From: JBCBST01 sp039819115
Lineage (GTDB): Bacteria > Bacteroidota > Rhodothermia > Balneolales > Balneolaceae
DNA: 16,235 nt
Direction: 5' to 3'
Assembly: GCA_039819115.1 (NCBI GenBank)
Contig: JBCBST010000072.1
Coordinates: 1-16,235 of the forward strand
The first letter of the stretch is position 1, and each line of letters begins with the position of its first letter. Shown piece after piece: positions 1 through 7,030 of the stretch. The notes below the pieces were generated by a model, which did not search any database, was not told the DNA's origin, and worked only from the letters and a program-made list of their open reading frames with translations. The position numbers were made by a program, and so were the translations under genes.

Positions 1-528
1 ATTCATATAAGAAACGGGTTCATTGATATAATAATCCCGAAGCCGAATATCCTGGGATAACGTACCGGAATACTCCTCGCTTACCGTCTCATTTTTATGA
101 TGAGGAACGAGTCCATACTGCGGCAGGCCGGTAATCACACTATTTAAAGAAGCCCCATTCACGCTTAGCCGCTGTTCTTCAGGAAAATATCCGCCTATCT
201 CGAAAGCATCCAACCGCCCTAATGTTCCCTGCCTGAACGAAATCGTGTTGTTGCGATAGGCCTGAAAGTGTCCCCAGTCGGGCCACACCTGCCATCGCAA
301 GAGTGAGTCGTTTGACACTTTTACAAATGCTGTCGGTAGTCGGTTTTGCCAGGGCGAAATAACTTCCACCTTTGCCGAATCCTTTTCGAATTGAGGACGG
401 AGCAACAAAGAATCGGGCGGGGTTGGGATGAGCGTGCTGTCCCTATCAACCGATGTGGAATCGGATACCTGCCCTATTAACGGCCAGCTGATGCAAGCAA
501 AGAGAATGAAAACTCCGGTTCTGATCAA
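1..528 (-). CDS. Exported, probably outer-membrane protein (TonB-plug/porin-like), N-terminal part
   Basis: An open frame runs from position 528 down to the left edge of the window (176 codons, no stop), so only the N-terminus is visible. There is no in-frame ATG near the beginning and an in-frame TAA lies just upstream. The likely start is therefore a TTG at 528-526 whose last two bases are shared with the TGA stop of cinA (TTGA overlap), suggesting translational coupling. The first 20 residues look like a signal peptide (MIRTGVFILF, then a hydrophobic run ending in IGQ), followed by an acidic, Ser/Pro-rich linker. Residues about 105-145, with GTLGRLDAFEIGGY and LSVNGASLNS, resemble the plug region of TonB-dependent receptors or Bacteroidota putative porins. 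The exported-protein call is fairly safe. The plug resemblance is from pattern memory and is weak. A lipoprotein is less likely, because the residues before Cys12 (LFAC) fit a lipobox poorly. Confidence 0.6.
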   Translation of the reverse strand, partial: MIRTGVFILFACISWPLIGQVSDSTSVDRDSTLIPTPPDSLLLRPQFEKDSAKVEVISPWQNRLPTAFVKVSNDSLLRWQVWPDWGHFQAYRNNTISFRQGTLGRLDAFEIGGYFPEEQRLSVNGASLNSVITGLPQYGLVPHHKNETVSEEYSGTLSQDIRLRDYYINEPVSYMN

Positions 529-1811
529 ACGGTGTGCTTTTGAAGATTATAGGGTAGCTCTTCTATCCCTGAAATAGTTCTGCGCACGATTTCCAACACA
601 ACCATCATGGTTCGTTGTTTATTCATGATACGATCTTTCGTAAACAACGCACGAACGGCAAAATGTTGATCGGCGCTCCAGAATCCCATCCACACGGTAC
701 CTACTGGTTTTTGTTCCGTCCCACCGCCCGGGCCGGCAATACCCGTAGTGGATATTCCGATGTCTGCTCCTAAACGCTCGGCCACACCCTTAGCCATGTG
801 CAGGGCAACTTCTTTGCTTACCGCTCCAACGGAATCCAGGTCATGTTGAGTAACCCCAAGCTGACTCACTTTCACCGAGTTGGAATACGAAATAATGCCT
901 CCCTGCACATAGGCACTGCTACCGGCTGTATTTGTGAGGTGATCACCAACCAGCCCTCCGGTGCAGCTCTCTGCAGTAGCAATGGTGAGGTTATGCTTTT
1001 TCAGCGCCGTTCCAACGGCTTCACTCAGCGTAAGCTCTTTTCCCTCCCCGAAGATAAAATGTCCGGCCCGTTCATAAATGGTATCAGCAAGCTCCTGTAC
1101 GGAAGCACGGGCTTCTTCTTTCGTGTCACCACTTCCGTTTAACCGTAAGGTCACCCCTCCAGCGTACGGCAAAAAAGCCATAGAAACGCCATCATTCAGA
1201 AAACCAGAAAGATCCCCCAATACCTGATCGCTGAGTGTACTCTCCCCTATGCCTGCTGTTTTAAGGTACCGATGATGAAAGAAGCCCACATCCCCAAACA
1301 CCTCTCTCAGTTTATCGGCCACACGATACTTCATCAGATACTTCATTTCGTAGGGCACACCGGGTAAAACCACCACGTATTTGCCATTCCGGTCAAACCA
1401 GATGCCCGGAGCCGTTCCTGCTTTGTTAAACAGTACCTCGGCTCCATCCGGAATTTCGGCCTGCTCCTGGTTGGACGCGGAGAACGGGATGTTTCGCTTT
1501 TCAAACAGCTCTTTTATAAAAGCCAACACCTCCGGGTCCAGTCGCATATCCATCCCAAATAAATCGGCAATGGCTTTCTTGGTCAAATCGTCATGGGTTG
1601 GTCCCAGCCCCCCCGTTGTAATAACCAACTGGGCATCTTCGAGCGATTGACGCAGTGTGTTCTGAATAAGAGCAGGTTCGTCCGAGATGGTATGTACCTG
1701 GGTTACTTCAAATCCAAGTTCGGTTAAAAACTGGCCCATCCAGGATGCGTTGGTGTTTATCGTGTCGCCGATCAGTAGCTCGTTCCCGATAGAAATCAAT
1801 TGTGCCTTCAT
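525..1811 (-). CDS. cinA: CinA: competence/damage-inducible protein with nicotinamide-nucleotide amidase domain
   Basis: This is a full-length two-domain CinA (428 residues, usual for the family). Residues 4-170 form a MoCF-biosynthesis (MogA-like) domain with TTGGLGPTHDD at 65-75; in CinA proteins this domain is associated with ADP-ribose/NMN-related pyrophosphatase activity. Residues about 262-415 form the PncC-type C-terminal domain with ESCTGG at 281-286. Ser282 is the expected catalytic serine and Lys314 the likely partner, and GIAGPGGG lies at 358-365. PncC-type domains deamidate NMN to nicotinate mononucleotide in pyridine nucleotide recycling. CinA is also historically linked to competence, and dprA lies in the same window, though not in the same operon. 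The ATG at 1811 fits the conserved N-terminus (MKAQLISIGNELL). Its stop overlaps the TTG start of the next gene. It is transcribed divergently from pyrC. Confidence 0.96.
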   Translation of the reverse strand: MKAQLISIGNELLIGDTINTNASWMGQFLTELGFEVTQVHTISDEPALIQNTLRQSLEDAQLVITTGGLGPTHDDLTKKAIADLFGMDMRLDPEVLAFIKELFEKRNIPFSASNQEQAEIPDGAEVLFNKAGTAPGIWFDRNGKYVVVLPGVPYEMKYLMKYRVADKLREVFGDVGFFHHRYLKTAGIGESTLSDQVLGDLSGFLNDGVSMAFLPYAGGVTLRLNGSGDTKEEARASVQELADTIYERAGHFIFGEGKELTLSEAVGTALKKHNLTIATAESCTGGLVGDHLTNTAGSSAYVQGGIISYSNSVKVSQLGVTQHDLDSVGAVSKEVALHMAKGVAERLGADIGISTTGIAGPGGGTEQKPVGTVWMGFWSADQHFAVRALFTKDRIMNKQRTMMVVLEIVRRTISGIEELPYNLQKHTV

Positions 1812-1848
1812 TTCCTAAACTTCTGTATAAACCGTTCCAAATTCCAGC

Positions 1849-1871
1849 ATATCTAAGCGTCGTTAAGATAT
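1849..1871. promoter_or_regulatory. Imperfect 23-bp palindrome, candidate operator between cinA and pyrC
   Basis: The arms ATATCTAAGCG (1849-1859) and CGTTAAGATAT (1861-1871) flank a single T at 1860 and match as inverted repeats at 9 of 11 positions. The site sits 37 bp upstream of the cinA start and 72 bp upstream of the pyrC start, where a dimeric regulator could affect either promoter. With a 1-base loop it is poorly shaped for an RNA hairpin, which favours a DNA site. No regulator can be named from the sequence. Confidence 0.35.
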
Positions 1872-1910
1872 ATTCTCTATTCTCATCATCCTTTCGCCTT
1901 GTTTTGTTCC

Positions 1911-1918
1911 TATATTCA
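1911..1918 (+). promoter_or_regulatory. Possible -10/-7 element for pyrC
   Basis: TATATTCA lies 25 bp before the pyrC ATG. It partly matches the Bacteroidota -7 element (TAnnTTTG) and also resembles a sigma-70 -10 box. No convincing -33/-35 element lies at the right distance. Similar TATATT octamers precede the phosphohexomutase and M16 genes at 28-32 bp, which is the main reason to list it. Confidence 0.25.
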
Positions 1919-1943
1919 CAAAAAAAACTAAACCCAGTCCTGG

Positions 1944-3230
1944 ATGGATTCACTTCTCCTCAAACATGCCCACCTTATTAGTCGTGATCATGATGGTAAG
2001 ACGGAAACCGATATTAAAATCGTACATGGAATCATCACCGAAATGGGTGAGGGACTTTCTGACGACACCATCCCCAATGTAGATGCCAAAGGGTGTTATG
2101 TAAGCCCGGGGTGGATGGATATGCATGTACATTTGCGTGAACCCGGATACGAGCACAAAGAAACCATTAAAACAGGGTGCGAGGCTGCTGCTTTTGGTGG
2201 ATTTACAGCGGTTGCCTGTATGCCCAATACAAACCCAGCAACACATACGCGCGATGTGGTCGAGTATATCATAAACAAAGCGGCACCATTGCCTGTTGAT
2301 GTATACCCCATAGGATGTGTAACCAAAAACCGGGAAGGTACCTCCATCGCCGAAATGGGCGACATGAAAAACGGTGGGGCGGTCGCTTTCAGCGATGATG
2401 GCGACCCGGTATATGATGCCCAGGTCATGCGCGTTGCATTAGAGTATTCCTCCATGTTTGATGCTCCCATCATTAACCATGAAGAAGATCTTCCCCTTTC
2501 CAGACCGGGACATATGAACGAAGGTGCCGTATCAACCCGGCTGGGGCTGGATGGCACCCCCGGAATTGCAGAAGAAGTGATGATTGCCCGCGATATTTTA
2601 CTTGCTGAATATACCGGCGGTCATGTTCACGTGGCTCATATCAGCACTGCAAAAGGGGTTGATTTAGTGAGACAGGCCAAGGCACAGGGAGTGAACGTAA
2701 CTACCGAGGTATGTCCTCATCATTTTGATCTGACGGACGAAGAAATCGATCGGCAGCAATTCAGCACCAATTTTAAAATGCACCCACCGCTGAGAACCCA
2801 GGCTGATGTGGATGCCATGATTGAGGGGCTGGCCGATGGCACGATCGATGTGATTTGTACCGATCATGCACCACACGCTATTGAAGAAAAAGAAGTGGAA
2901 TTTATCTACGCTCCAAATGGAATCATCGGTTCGGAGACAGCCTGGAGTATCACAAACATGCGGTTGCTTCAACCCGGCACACTTACCCTGAGCGAACTGA
3001 TCGAAAAACTGTGCTATAACCCCCGTCGCATTCTTAACCTGGACGTTCCAAAGCTGGAAATTGGAGCACCGGCTAATCTCACTGTATTCAATACCGACGA
3101 AACCTGGACCTTCACCCCTGCCAATGTGCGGTCCAAGTCGAAGAACTCGCCCTACCTTGATGTTGAACTGACCGGAAGAGCGGTTGGCATATTCAATAAA
3201 GGACAATGGATTGAAAACACCCTGAAGTGA
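1944..3230 (+). CDS. pyrC: Dihydroorotase, class I
   Basis: Dihydroorotase cyclises N-carbamoyl-L-aspartate to dihydroorotate, the third step of de novo pyrimidine synthesis, in the cytosol. The 428-residue protein has the amidohydrolase motifs in order. The metal pair His61/His63 lies in DMHVHLREPG, with Arg65 placed to bind substrate, and Asn95 lies in MPNTNP. The acidic bridge region SDDGDPV is at 150-156 (class I enzymes use an Asp here instead of a carboxylated lysine), followed by His179 in NHEE, His232 in HVAHIST, CPHH at 257-260 and catalytic Asp307 in CTDHAPH. APNGIIGSETAW at 323-334 is typical of class I dihydroorotases and argues against allantoinase or hydantoinase. No Shine-Dalgarno sequence is evident before the ATG. 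It is the first gene of the plus-strand run, with tsaB 10 bp downstream. Confidence 0.95.
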   Translation: MDSLLLKHAHLISRDHDGKTETDIKIVHGIITEMGEGLSDDTIPNVDAKGCYVSPGWMDMHVHLREPGYEHKETIKTGCEAAAFGGFTAVACMPNTNPATHTRDVVEYIINKAAPLPVDVYPIGCVTKNREGTSIAEMGDMKNGGAVAFSDDGDPVYDAQVMRVALEYSSMFDAPIINHEEDLPLSRPGHMNEGAVSTRLGLDGTPGIAEEVMIARDILLAEYTGGHVHVAHISTAKGVDLVRQAKAQGVNVTTEVCPHHFDLTDEEIDRQQFSTNFKMHPPLRTQADVDAMIEGLADGTIDVICTDHAPHAIEEKEVEFIYAPNGIIGSETAWSITNMRLLQPGTLTLSELIEKLCYNPRRILNLDVPKLEIGAPANLTVFNTDETWTFTPANVRSKSKNSPYLDVELTGRAVGIFNKGQWIENTLK

Positions 3231-3240
3231 GATTAGCAGT

Positions 3241-3894
3241 ATGACCCTGGCGTACGAAACGGCTACTCATGTCTGCTCCGTTGCTTTTCAAAATGCGCAC
3301 GGAGAGCGATTCGAACAGCGAAGTACGGAGCGGGGAAAGCATTCGGAGCATGTGTTTCTGTTCACCCGCTCACTCATGGAGGAACACGGATTTTCTATTT
3401 CGGATGTTACCCGGGTTTTGGTGAGCAATGGACCAGGCTCTTACACCGGCTTACGCATCGCGGCATCGGCTGTAAAAGGGTTACTCTTTGGGCTCGATAT
3501 TCCACTTTATGCAGGTAATACCCTGGCATCTATCGGGGTTGGCGCACGTCCGCACCATACCGAACATACGGTGCACGCTATTTTAGACGCCCGCCGTACG
3601 CATGTATACCATCAGGCCTTCGACACACGGGAAGGGCTCTCCTCCCTTTCTGAACCAGCGATTACTGAGATTACCGAGTTCGAGCGTCAGGTATCGGAAG
3701 GGGATGTGATTGCAGGAACGGGACTTAACAGACTCAATAGCCACCTTTTACCGGCACATACCGCCATAGGAGAAGAGAGTATCTCGGCGGTACATTTATT
3801 TGATCTCCCCTCTGTTTTCCTCACAAAAACATCCCCGGAGGCCTTTGACGCAACCTATATAACCACCGGTCAGGTGAATAACTCCCCCTCATAA
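3241..3894 (+). CDS. tsaB: TsaB, tRNA t6A37 threonylcarbamoyltransferase complex subunit
   Basis: TsaB partners TsaD (and TsaE) in transferring threonylcarbamoyl to A37 of ANN-decoding tRNAs in the cytoplasm. At 217 residues it is the usual size. The ASKHA-fold N-terminal half is clear: MTLAYETATHVCSVAF corresponds to the family's MILAIDTST-CSVAL start, KHSEH lies at 33-37, and the signature SNGPGSYTGLRIAASAVKG spans 62-80. The C-terminal half is more divergent, as usual. The typical Asp of the first motif is Glu here (YETAT); TsaB is not itself catalytic, so this may be tolerated. The ATG places the conserved first beta-strand at residue 2, so the start is well supported. It lies 10 bp after pyrC and was probably co-transcribed with it. 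TsaD, TsaC and TsaE are not in the window. Confidence 0.93.
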   Translation: MTLAYETATHVCSVAFQNAHGERFEQRSTERGKHSEHVFLFTRSLMEEHGFSISDVTRVLVSNGPGSYTGLRIAASAVKGLLFGLDIPLYAGNTLASIGVGARPHHTEHTVHAILDARRTHVYHQAFDTREGLSSLSEPAITEITEFERQVSEGDVIAGTGLNRLNSHLLPAHTAIGEESISAVHLFDLPSVFLTKTSPEAFDATYITTGQVNNSPS

Positions 3895-3895
3895 T

Positions 3896-3931
3896 CCTAT
3901 TCCATAAATAGGCAGAGAATCCCTATTTTTT
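3896..3931 (+). terminator. Two mutually exclusive hairpins, candidate terminator/attenuator after tsaB
   Basis: Immediately after the tsaB stop come CCTATT (3896-3901), AAATAGG (3906-3912) and CCTATTT (3922-3928, then TTT). The middle segment can pair with the first (6 bp, 5-nt loop) or with the third (7 bp, 9-nt loop, followed by a short T run). The second pairing resembles a weak intrinsic terminator and the first would act as an anti-terminator. The stems are AT-rich with only two G-C pairs, so efficiency would be low. This is 24 bp before accD. Confidence 0.4.
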
Positions 3932-3954
3932 AGCGGTTAACTTAACGCGATTGC

Positions 3955-4800
3955 ATGAGCTGGTTTAGACGGAAGGACGAAAACATTCAAACTGAAACCC
4001 GAAAAGAAATGCCGGAAGGCGTTTGGGTAAAGGTACCCACTACGGGAGAAACCATTCACAGGAGAGAACTCGAAGATAACCTTTGGGTAGATCCTCTTAG
4101 CGGATATCACTTCCGGATAGGAAGTAAAGAGTATTTTTCCATTCTGTTTGACAATAACTCCTTCGAGGAGATTGCAGCCGACATCCTGCCCACGGATCCG
4201 CTTGAGTTTCAGGATCGGAAAAAGTATGCCGACCGACTGGTACAAACCCAGGAAAAATCCGGACTCAGCGATGCATGTCGTGTGGGTGTAGGTCCCGTGA
4301 ACGATCTTCCGGTAGTGATAGCCTGTATGGATTTTGCCTTCATTGGTGGAAGTATGGGTTCGGTAGTAGGCGAACGATTGGGACGTGCCATTGATACTGC
4401 CCGCGAAAAGAAAATCCCCCTTATCATCATATCTCAAAGTGGTGGTGCCCGCATGATGGAATCGGTGCTTAGTTTGATGCAATTGGCCAAAACCTCTTCA
4501 AAGCTTGCCCAATTGGATGAAGCAGGCATCCCTTTTATCAGTTACATGACTAATCCCACTACTGGTGGGGTAACCGCCAGCTATGCTATGCTGGGTGATT
4601 TCAACGTAGCCGAACCCGGTGCGTTAATTGGCTTTGCCGGTCCTCGTGTAATCCGCCAAACCATTGGCCGCGATCTGCCCGAGGGATTTCAGACCTCGGA
4701 ATACCTGTTGGAACACGGGTTTTTGGATTTTATCGTACCAAGAACTACCATGAAGGCAAAGCTTTCTCAGTTGCTCAAACTGGTACTGCATAAAAACTAA
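3955..4800 (+). CDS. accD: Acetyl-CoA carboxylase carboxyltransferase beta subunit, zinc-ribbon cysteines lost
   Basis: AccD with AccA transfers the carboxyl group from carboxybiotin to acetyl-CoA, giving malonyl-CoA for fatty-acid synthesis. The 281-residue length is normal. The crotonase-fold carboxyltransferase core is intact, with GGSMGSVVGER at 131-141, SGGARMME at 162-169, PTTGGVTASYAMLGD at 201-215 and GFAGPRVIRQT at 226-236. The N-terminal ribbon region (about 22-56) aligns in spacing with the four-cysteine zinc ribbon of E. coli AccD, but the four positions are Val27, Thr30, Asp46 and Ser49, so zinc cannot be held in the usual way. From memory, some Bacteroidota AccD proteins share this loss, so it may be a lineage trait and not a defect. 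It is 60 bp after tsaB and 51 bp before the S9 peptidase. The accA gene is not in the window. Confidence 0.95.
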   Translation: MSWFRRKDENIQTETRKEMPEGVWVKVPTTGETIHRRELEDNLWVDPLSGYHFRIGSKEYFSILFDNNSFEEIAADILPTDPLEFQDRKKYADRLVQTQEKSGLSDACRVGVGPVNDLPVVIACMDFAFIGGSMGSVVGERLGRAIDTAREKKIPLIIISQSGGARMMESVLSLMQLAKTSSKLAQLDEAGIPFISYMTNPTTGGVTASYAMLGDFNVAEPGALIGFAGPRVIRQTIGRDLPEGFQTSEYLLEHGFLDFIVPRTTMKAKLSQLLKLVLHKN

Positions 4801-4809
4801 CGGCTACTG

Positions 4810-4829
4810 CTCCTTATCCTGGGAAGGAG
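4810..4829 (+). other. Small stem-loop between accD and the S9 peptidase gene
   Basis: CTCCTT (4810-4815) and AAGGAG (4824-4829) can form a 6-bp stem with an 8-nt loop, 9 bases after the accD stop. No T run follows, so it is not a standard intrinsic terminator. It could stabilise an mRNA end or be chance. Confidence 0.25.
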
Positions 4830-4851
4830 TCTTCATTAAACGCTACAGAAC

Positions 4852-7023
4852 ATGATGAATAGAAGAATATCTCTATTAGCTATAGGGTGTATGCTGGTTT
4901 CCATGGCTTACGCTCAGCAACCTATTACCTTCGATCATATTTTTGATGGTACTTTTTCTCCGAAACGGGTGCAAAATGTACGGTGGATGAACGATGGCGA
5001 ATTCTACACAGCCACCGAAGGTCAGCAAATTGTTCGCTTTAGTATCCTAGATGGTGCCCGAACGGTTCTCTTTGATGGGGCAACATTCACGAGCAGTGAG
5101 CGCCCGAACGGTATTTTTGTACAGGGATACCAGTTTTCTGCCGACGAGAAGAAACTCCTGATCAGAACCGATGTGGAGCGTCTATGGAGACGCAGTTCCC
5201 GGGAGTACTATTACATCTACGATCGAGAAGCCGAAACCCTTACCCGGCTAACCGAAGGAGAAACCAAGCAGCAGTATGCCCAGTTTTCTCCGAAGGGAGA
5301 TAAGGTGGCTTTTGTCCGTGAAAACAACCTCTTCTGGGTGGACCTCTCAACCGGACAGGAAACACAAATCACCACCGACGGGGTGAACAACGAGATTATT
5401 AACGGTGCGGCCGATTGGGTGTATGAAGAAGAATATGGATTTGCCAAAGCCTGGTTTTGGTCTCCCAAAGGGGATCGCATTGCCTTTTACCGTTTCGATG
5501 AACGACGCGTAAACGAGTTCTTTATGACCTCCTGGGGTACCTTATACCCGGGGCAGGTACAGTGGAAATATCCCAAAGCCGGTGAAGAGAATTCAGTGGT
5601 TACTATCCACGTGTATGATATAACAACGAAGGCTACCGCAACCATGGATATCGGAGAAGAAACCGATCAATACATTCCGCGGGTAAACTGGACCAAAAAT
5701 AACGACGTACTGGCCATTCGCAGGATGAACCGTCTCCAAAACCAACAGGATCTGCTGTTTGCGAATGCCACTTCCGGCGATTCCGACATTATGCTCACGG
5801 AGACCAGCACCGCCTGGATTGACGAGCACGATAACCTGAAGTTCCTCGATAACGGTAAGCAGTTTATTACCACAAGCGAGAAAGACGGGTACAACCATGT
5901 ATACCTGTACGATATGAACGGAAAAGAACTGCGCCAAATCACAAAAGGTGACTGGGAAGTCACCCGTATCATCGGGTATAATGATCGCAATGGATTCCTG
6001 TATTACCTCAGCACCGAGGTTTCCCCCCTTCAGCGCCAGTTTTATAAAATTCGGGTAGATGGCAAGCGAAAACGACAGATGACCGAGGGAGAAGGCACCT
6101 TCGGTATCAATATGAGCAAGGATTTTAAATACTACATCCAGACTCATGTGGATTACAATCAACCTGCCGTAACCACCCTGCACCGAGAAAATCAGAAAGT
6201 CATTCAGACCATCGAAGACAATACAGAGCTCACACAGAAACTGGAAGAATTTCAGTTCCAGTTAAAAGAGTATTTCACGGTTGATGTGAACGGAACCGCG
6301 TTGAATGGATACATGATTAAACCCGCGGACTTCGATTCTACCCAACAGTACCCGGTACTGATGCATGTGTACGGAGGGCCGGGTAGCCAAACGGTAACCC
6401 GTTCATTCGACTCCGGTCAAAACGGAATGTGGCACCAACATCTGGTCAGTAATGGCTACATCATTATCTCAGTTGATAATCGCGGAACCGGTGCCCGGGG
6501 ACATGATTTCGAGAAGCAAACCTACAAGCAACTCGGTAAATATGAAACGGAAGACCAGGTTGCTGCTGCACGGTACGTGGCCTCTCTCCCCTTCGTGGAT
6601 GCTGATCGTATCGGTATCTGGGGATGGAGTTATGGCGGTTACATGAGCACAAATGCTCTTGCCGATGGAAATGATGTATTCTCCATGGCCATCGCTGTAG
6701 CTCCGGTTACCCACTGGCGATTTTATGATACGATTTACACCGAACGGTTCATGCAAACCCCTCAGCTTAACCCGGACGGCTACGATGATAATGCGCCATT
6801 ATCTAAAGCAGCGCGCATTAAAGGGGACTATTTATTGGTTCATGGCACCGGTGATGATAACGTACATTTTCAAAATGCGGTTGAAATGGTGAATGCGTTG
6901 GTCGCAGCCAATGTACAGTTCGACACCATGTTTTACCCGAATCGAAATCATGGAATTTATGGTGGAAACACACGTCGCCACCTGTTCAGAATGCTAACGG
7001 ATTATGTGATGGAGAAGCTATAA
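4852..7023 (+). CDS. Dipeptidyl-peptidase IV family serine peptidase (S9B), secreted
   Basis: A prolyl-oligopeptidase-clan exopeptidase predicted to release Xaa-Pro or Xaa-Ala dipeptides from peptide N-termini, probably in the periplasm. At 723 residues it matches the bacterial DPP IV length. A signal peptide (MMNRR, hydrophobic 6-18, cleavage near AYA-QQ at 21/22) precedes a beta-propeller (about 25-470) and a C-terminal alpha/beta-hydrolase domain (about 480-723). Diagnostic residues are present. DWVYEEEYGF at 188-197 holds the double-Glu motif that anchors the substrate amino group (Glu193/Glu194), and Tyr507 in HVYGGPGSQ is the expected oxyanion tyrosine. The catalytic serine is Ser593 in GWSYGGY, the aspartate is Asp668 with Asn670 in GTGDDNVHF, and the histidine is His700 in NRNHGIY. 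The start could be Met1 or Met2; both leave a good signal peptide. It lies 7 bp before obgE, likely co-transcribed. The substrate cannot be told from sequence. Confidence 0.92.
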   Translation: MMNRRISLLAIGCMLVSMAYAQQPITFDHIFDGTFSPKRVQNVRWMNDGEFYTATEGQQIVRFSILDGARTVLFDGATFTSSERPNGIFVQGYQFSADEKKLLIRTDVERLWRRSSREYYYIYDREAETLTRLTEGETKQQYAQFSPKGDKVAFVRENNLFWVDLSTGQETQITTDGVNNEIINGAADWVYEEEYGFAKAWFWSPKGDRIAFYRFDERRVNEFFMTSWGTLYPGQVQWKYPKAGEENSVVTIHVYDITTKATATMDIGEETDQYIPRVNWTKNNDVLAIRRMNRLQNQQDLLFANATSGDSDIMLTETSTAWIDEHDNLKFLDNGKQFITTSEKDGYNHVYLYDMNGKELRQITKGDWEVTRIIGYNDRNGFLYYLSTEVSPLQRQFYKIRVDGKRKRQMTEGEGTFGINMSKDFKYYIQTHVDYNQPAVTTLHRENQKVIQTIEDNTELTQKLEEFQFQLKEYFTVDVNGTALNGYMIKPADFDSTQQYPVLMHVYGGPGSQTVTRSFDSGQNGMWHQHLVSNGYIIISVDNRGTGARGHDFEKQTYKQLGKYETEDQVAAARYVASLPFVDADRIGIWGWSYGGYMSTNALADGNDVFSMAIAVAPVTHWRFYDTIYTERFMQTPQLNPDGYDDNAPLSKAARIKGDYLLVHGTGDDNVHFQNAVEMVNALVAANVQFDTMFYPNRNHGIYGGNTRRHLFRMLTDYVMEKL

Positions 7024-7030
7024 CCCTGTT

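Noticed and set aside
2664..3206. 180-codon open frame on the minus strand across pyrC
   Set aside because: It is antisense to a gene with intact family motifs and its translation shows no recognisable domain; a coding shadow.
4888..4890. Lipoprotein cysteine (Cys13) in the S9 peptidase signal peptide
   Set aside because: The preceding residues (AIG) fit a lipobox poorly, and a standard signal peptidase I site (AYA-QQ) follows.
5593..6183. 196-codon open frame on the minus strand across the S9 peptidase gene
   Set aside because: It lies antisense inside the beta-propeller coding sequence; hydrophobic runs reflect the complementary codon pattern.
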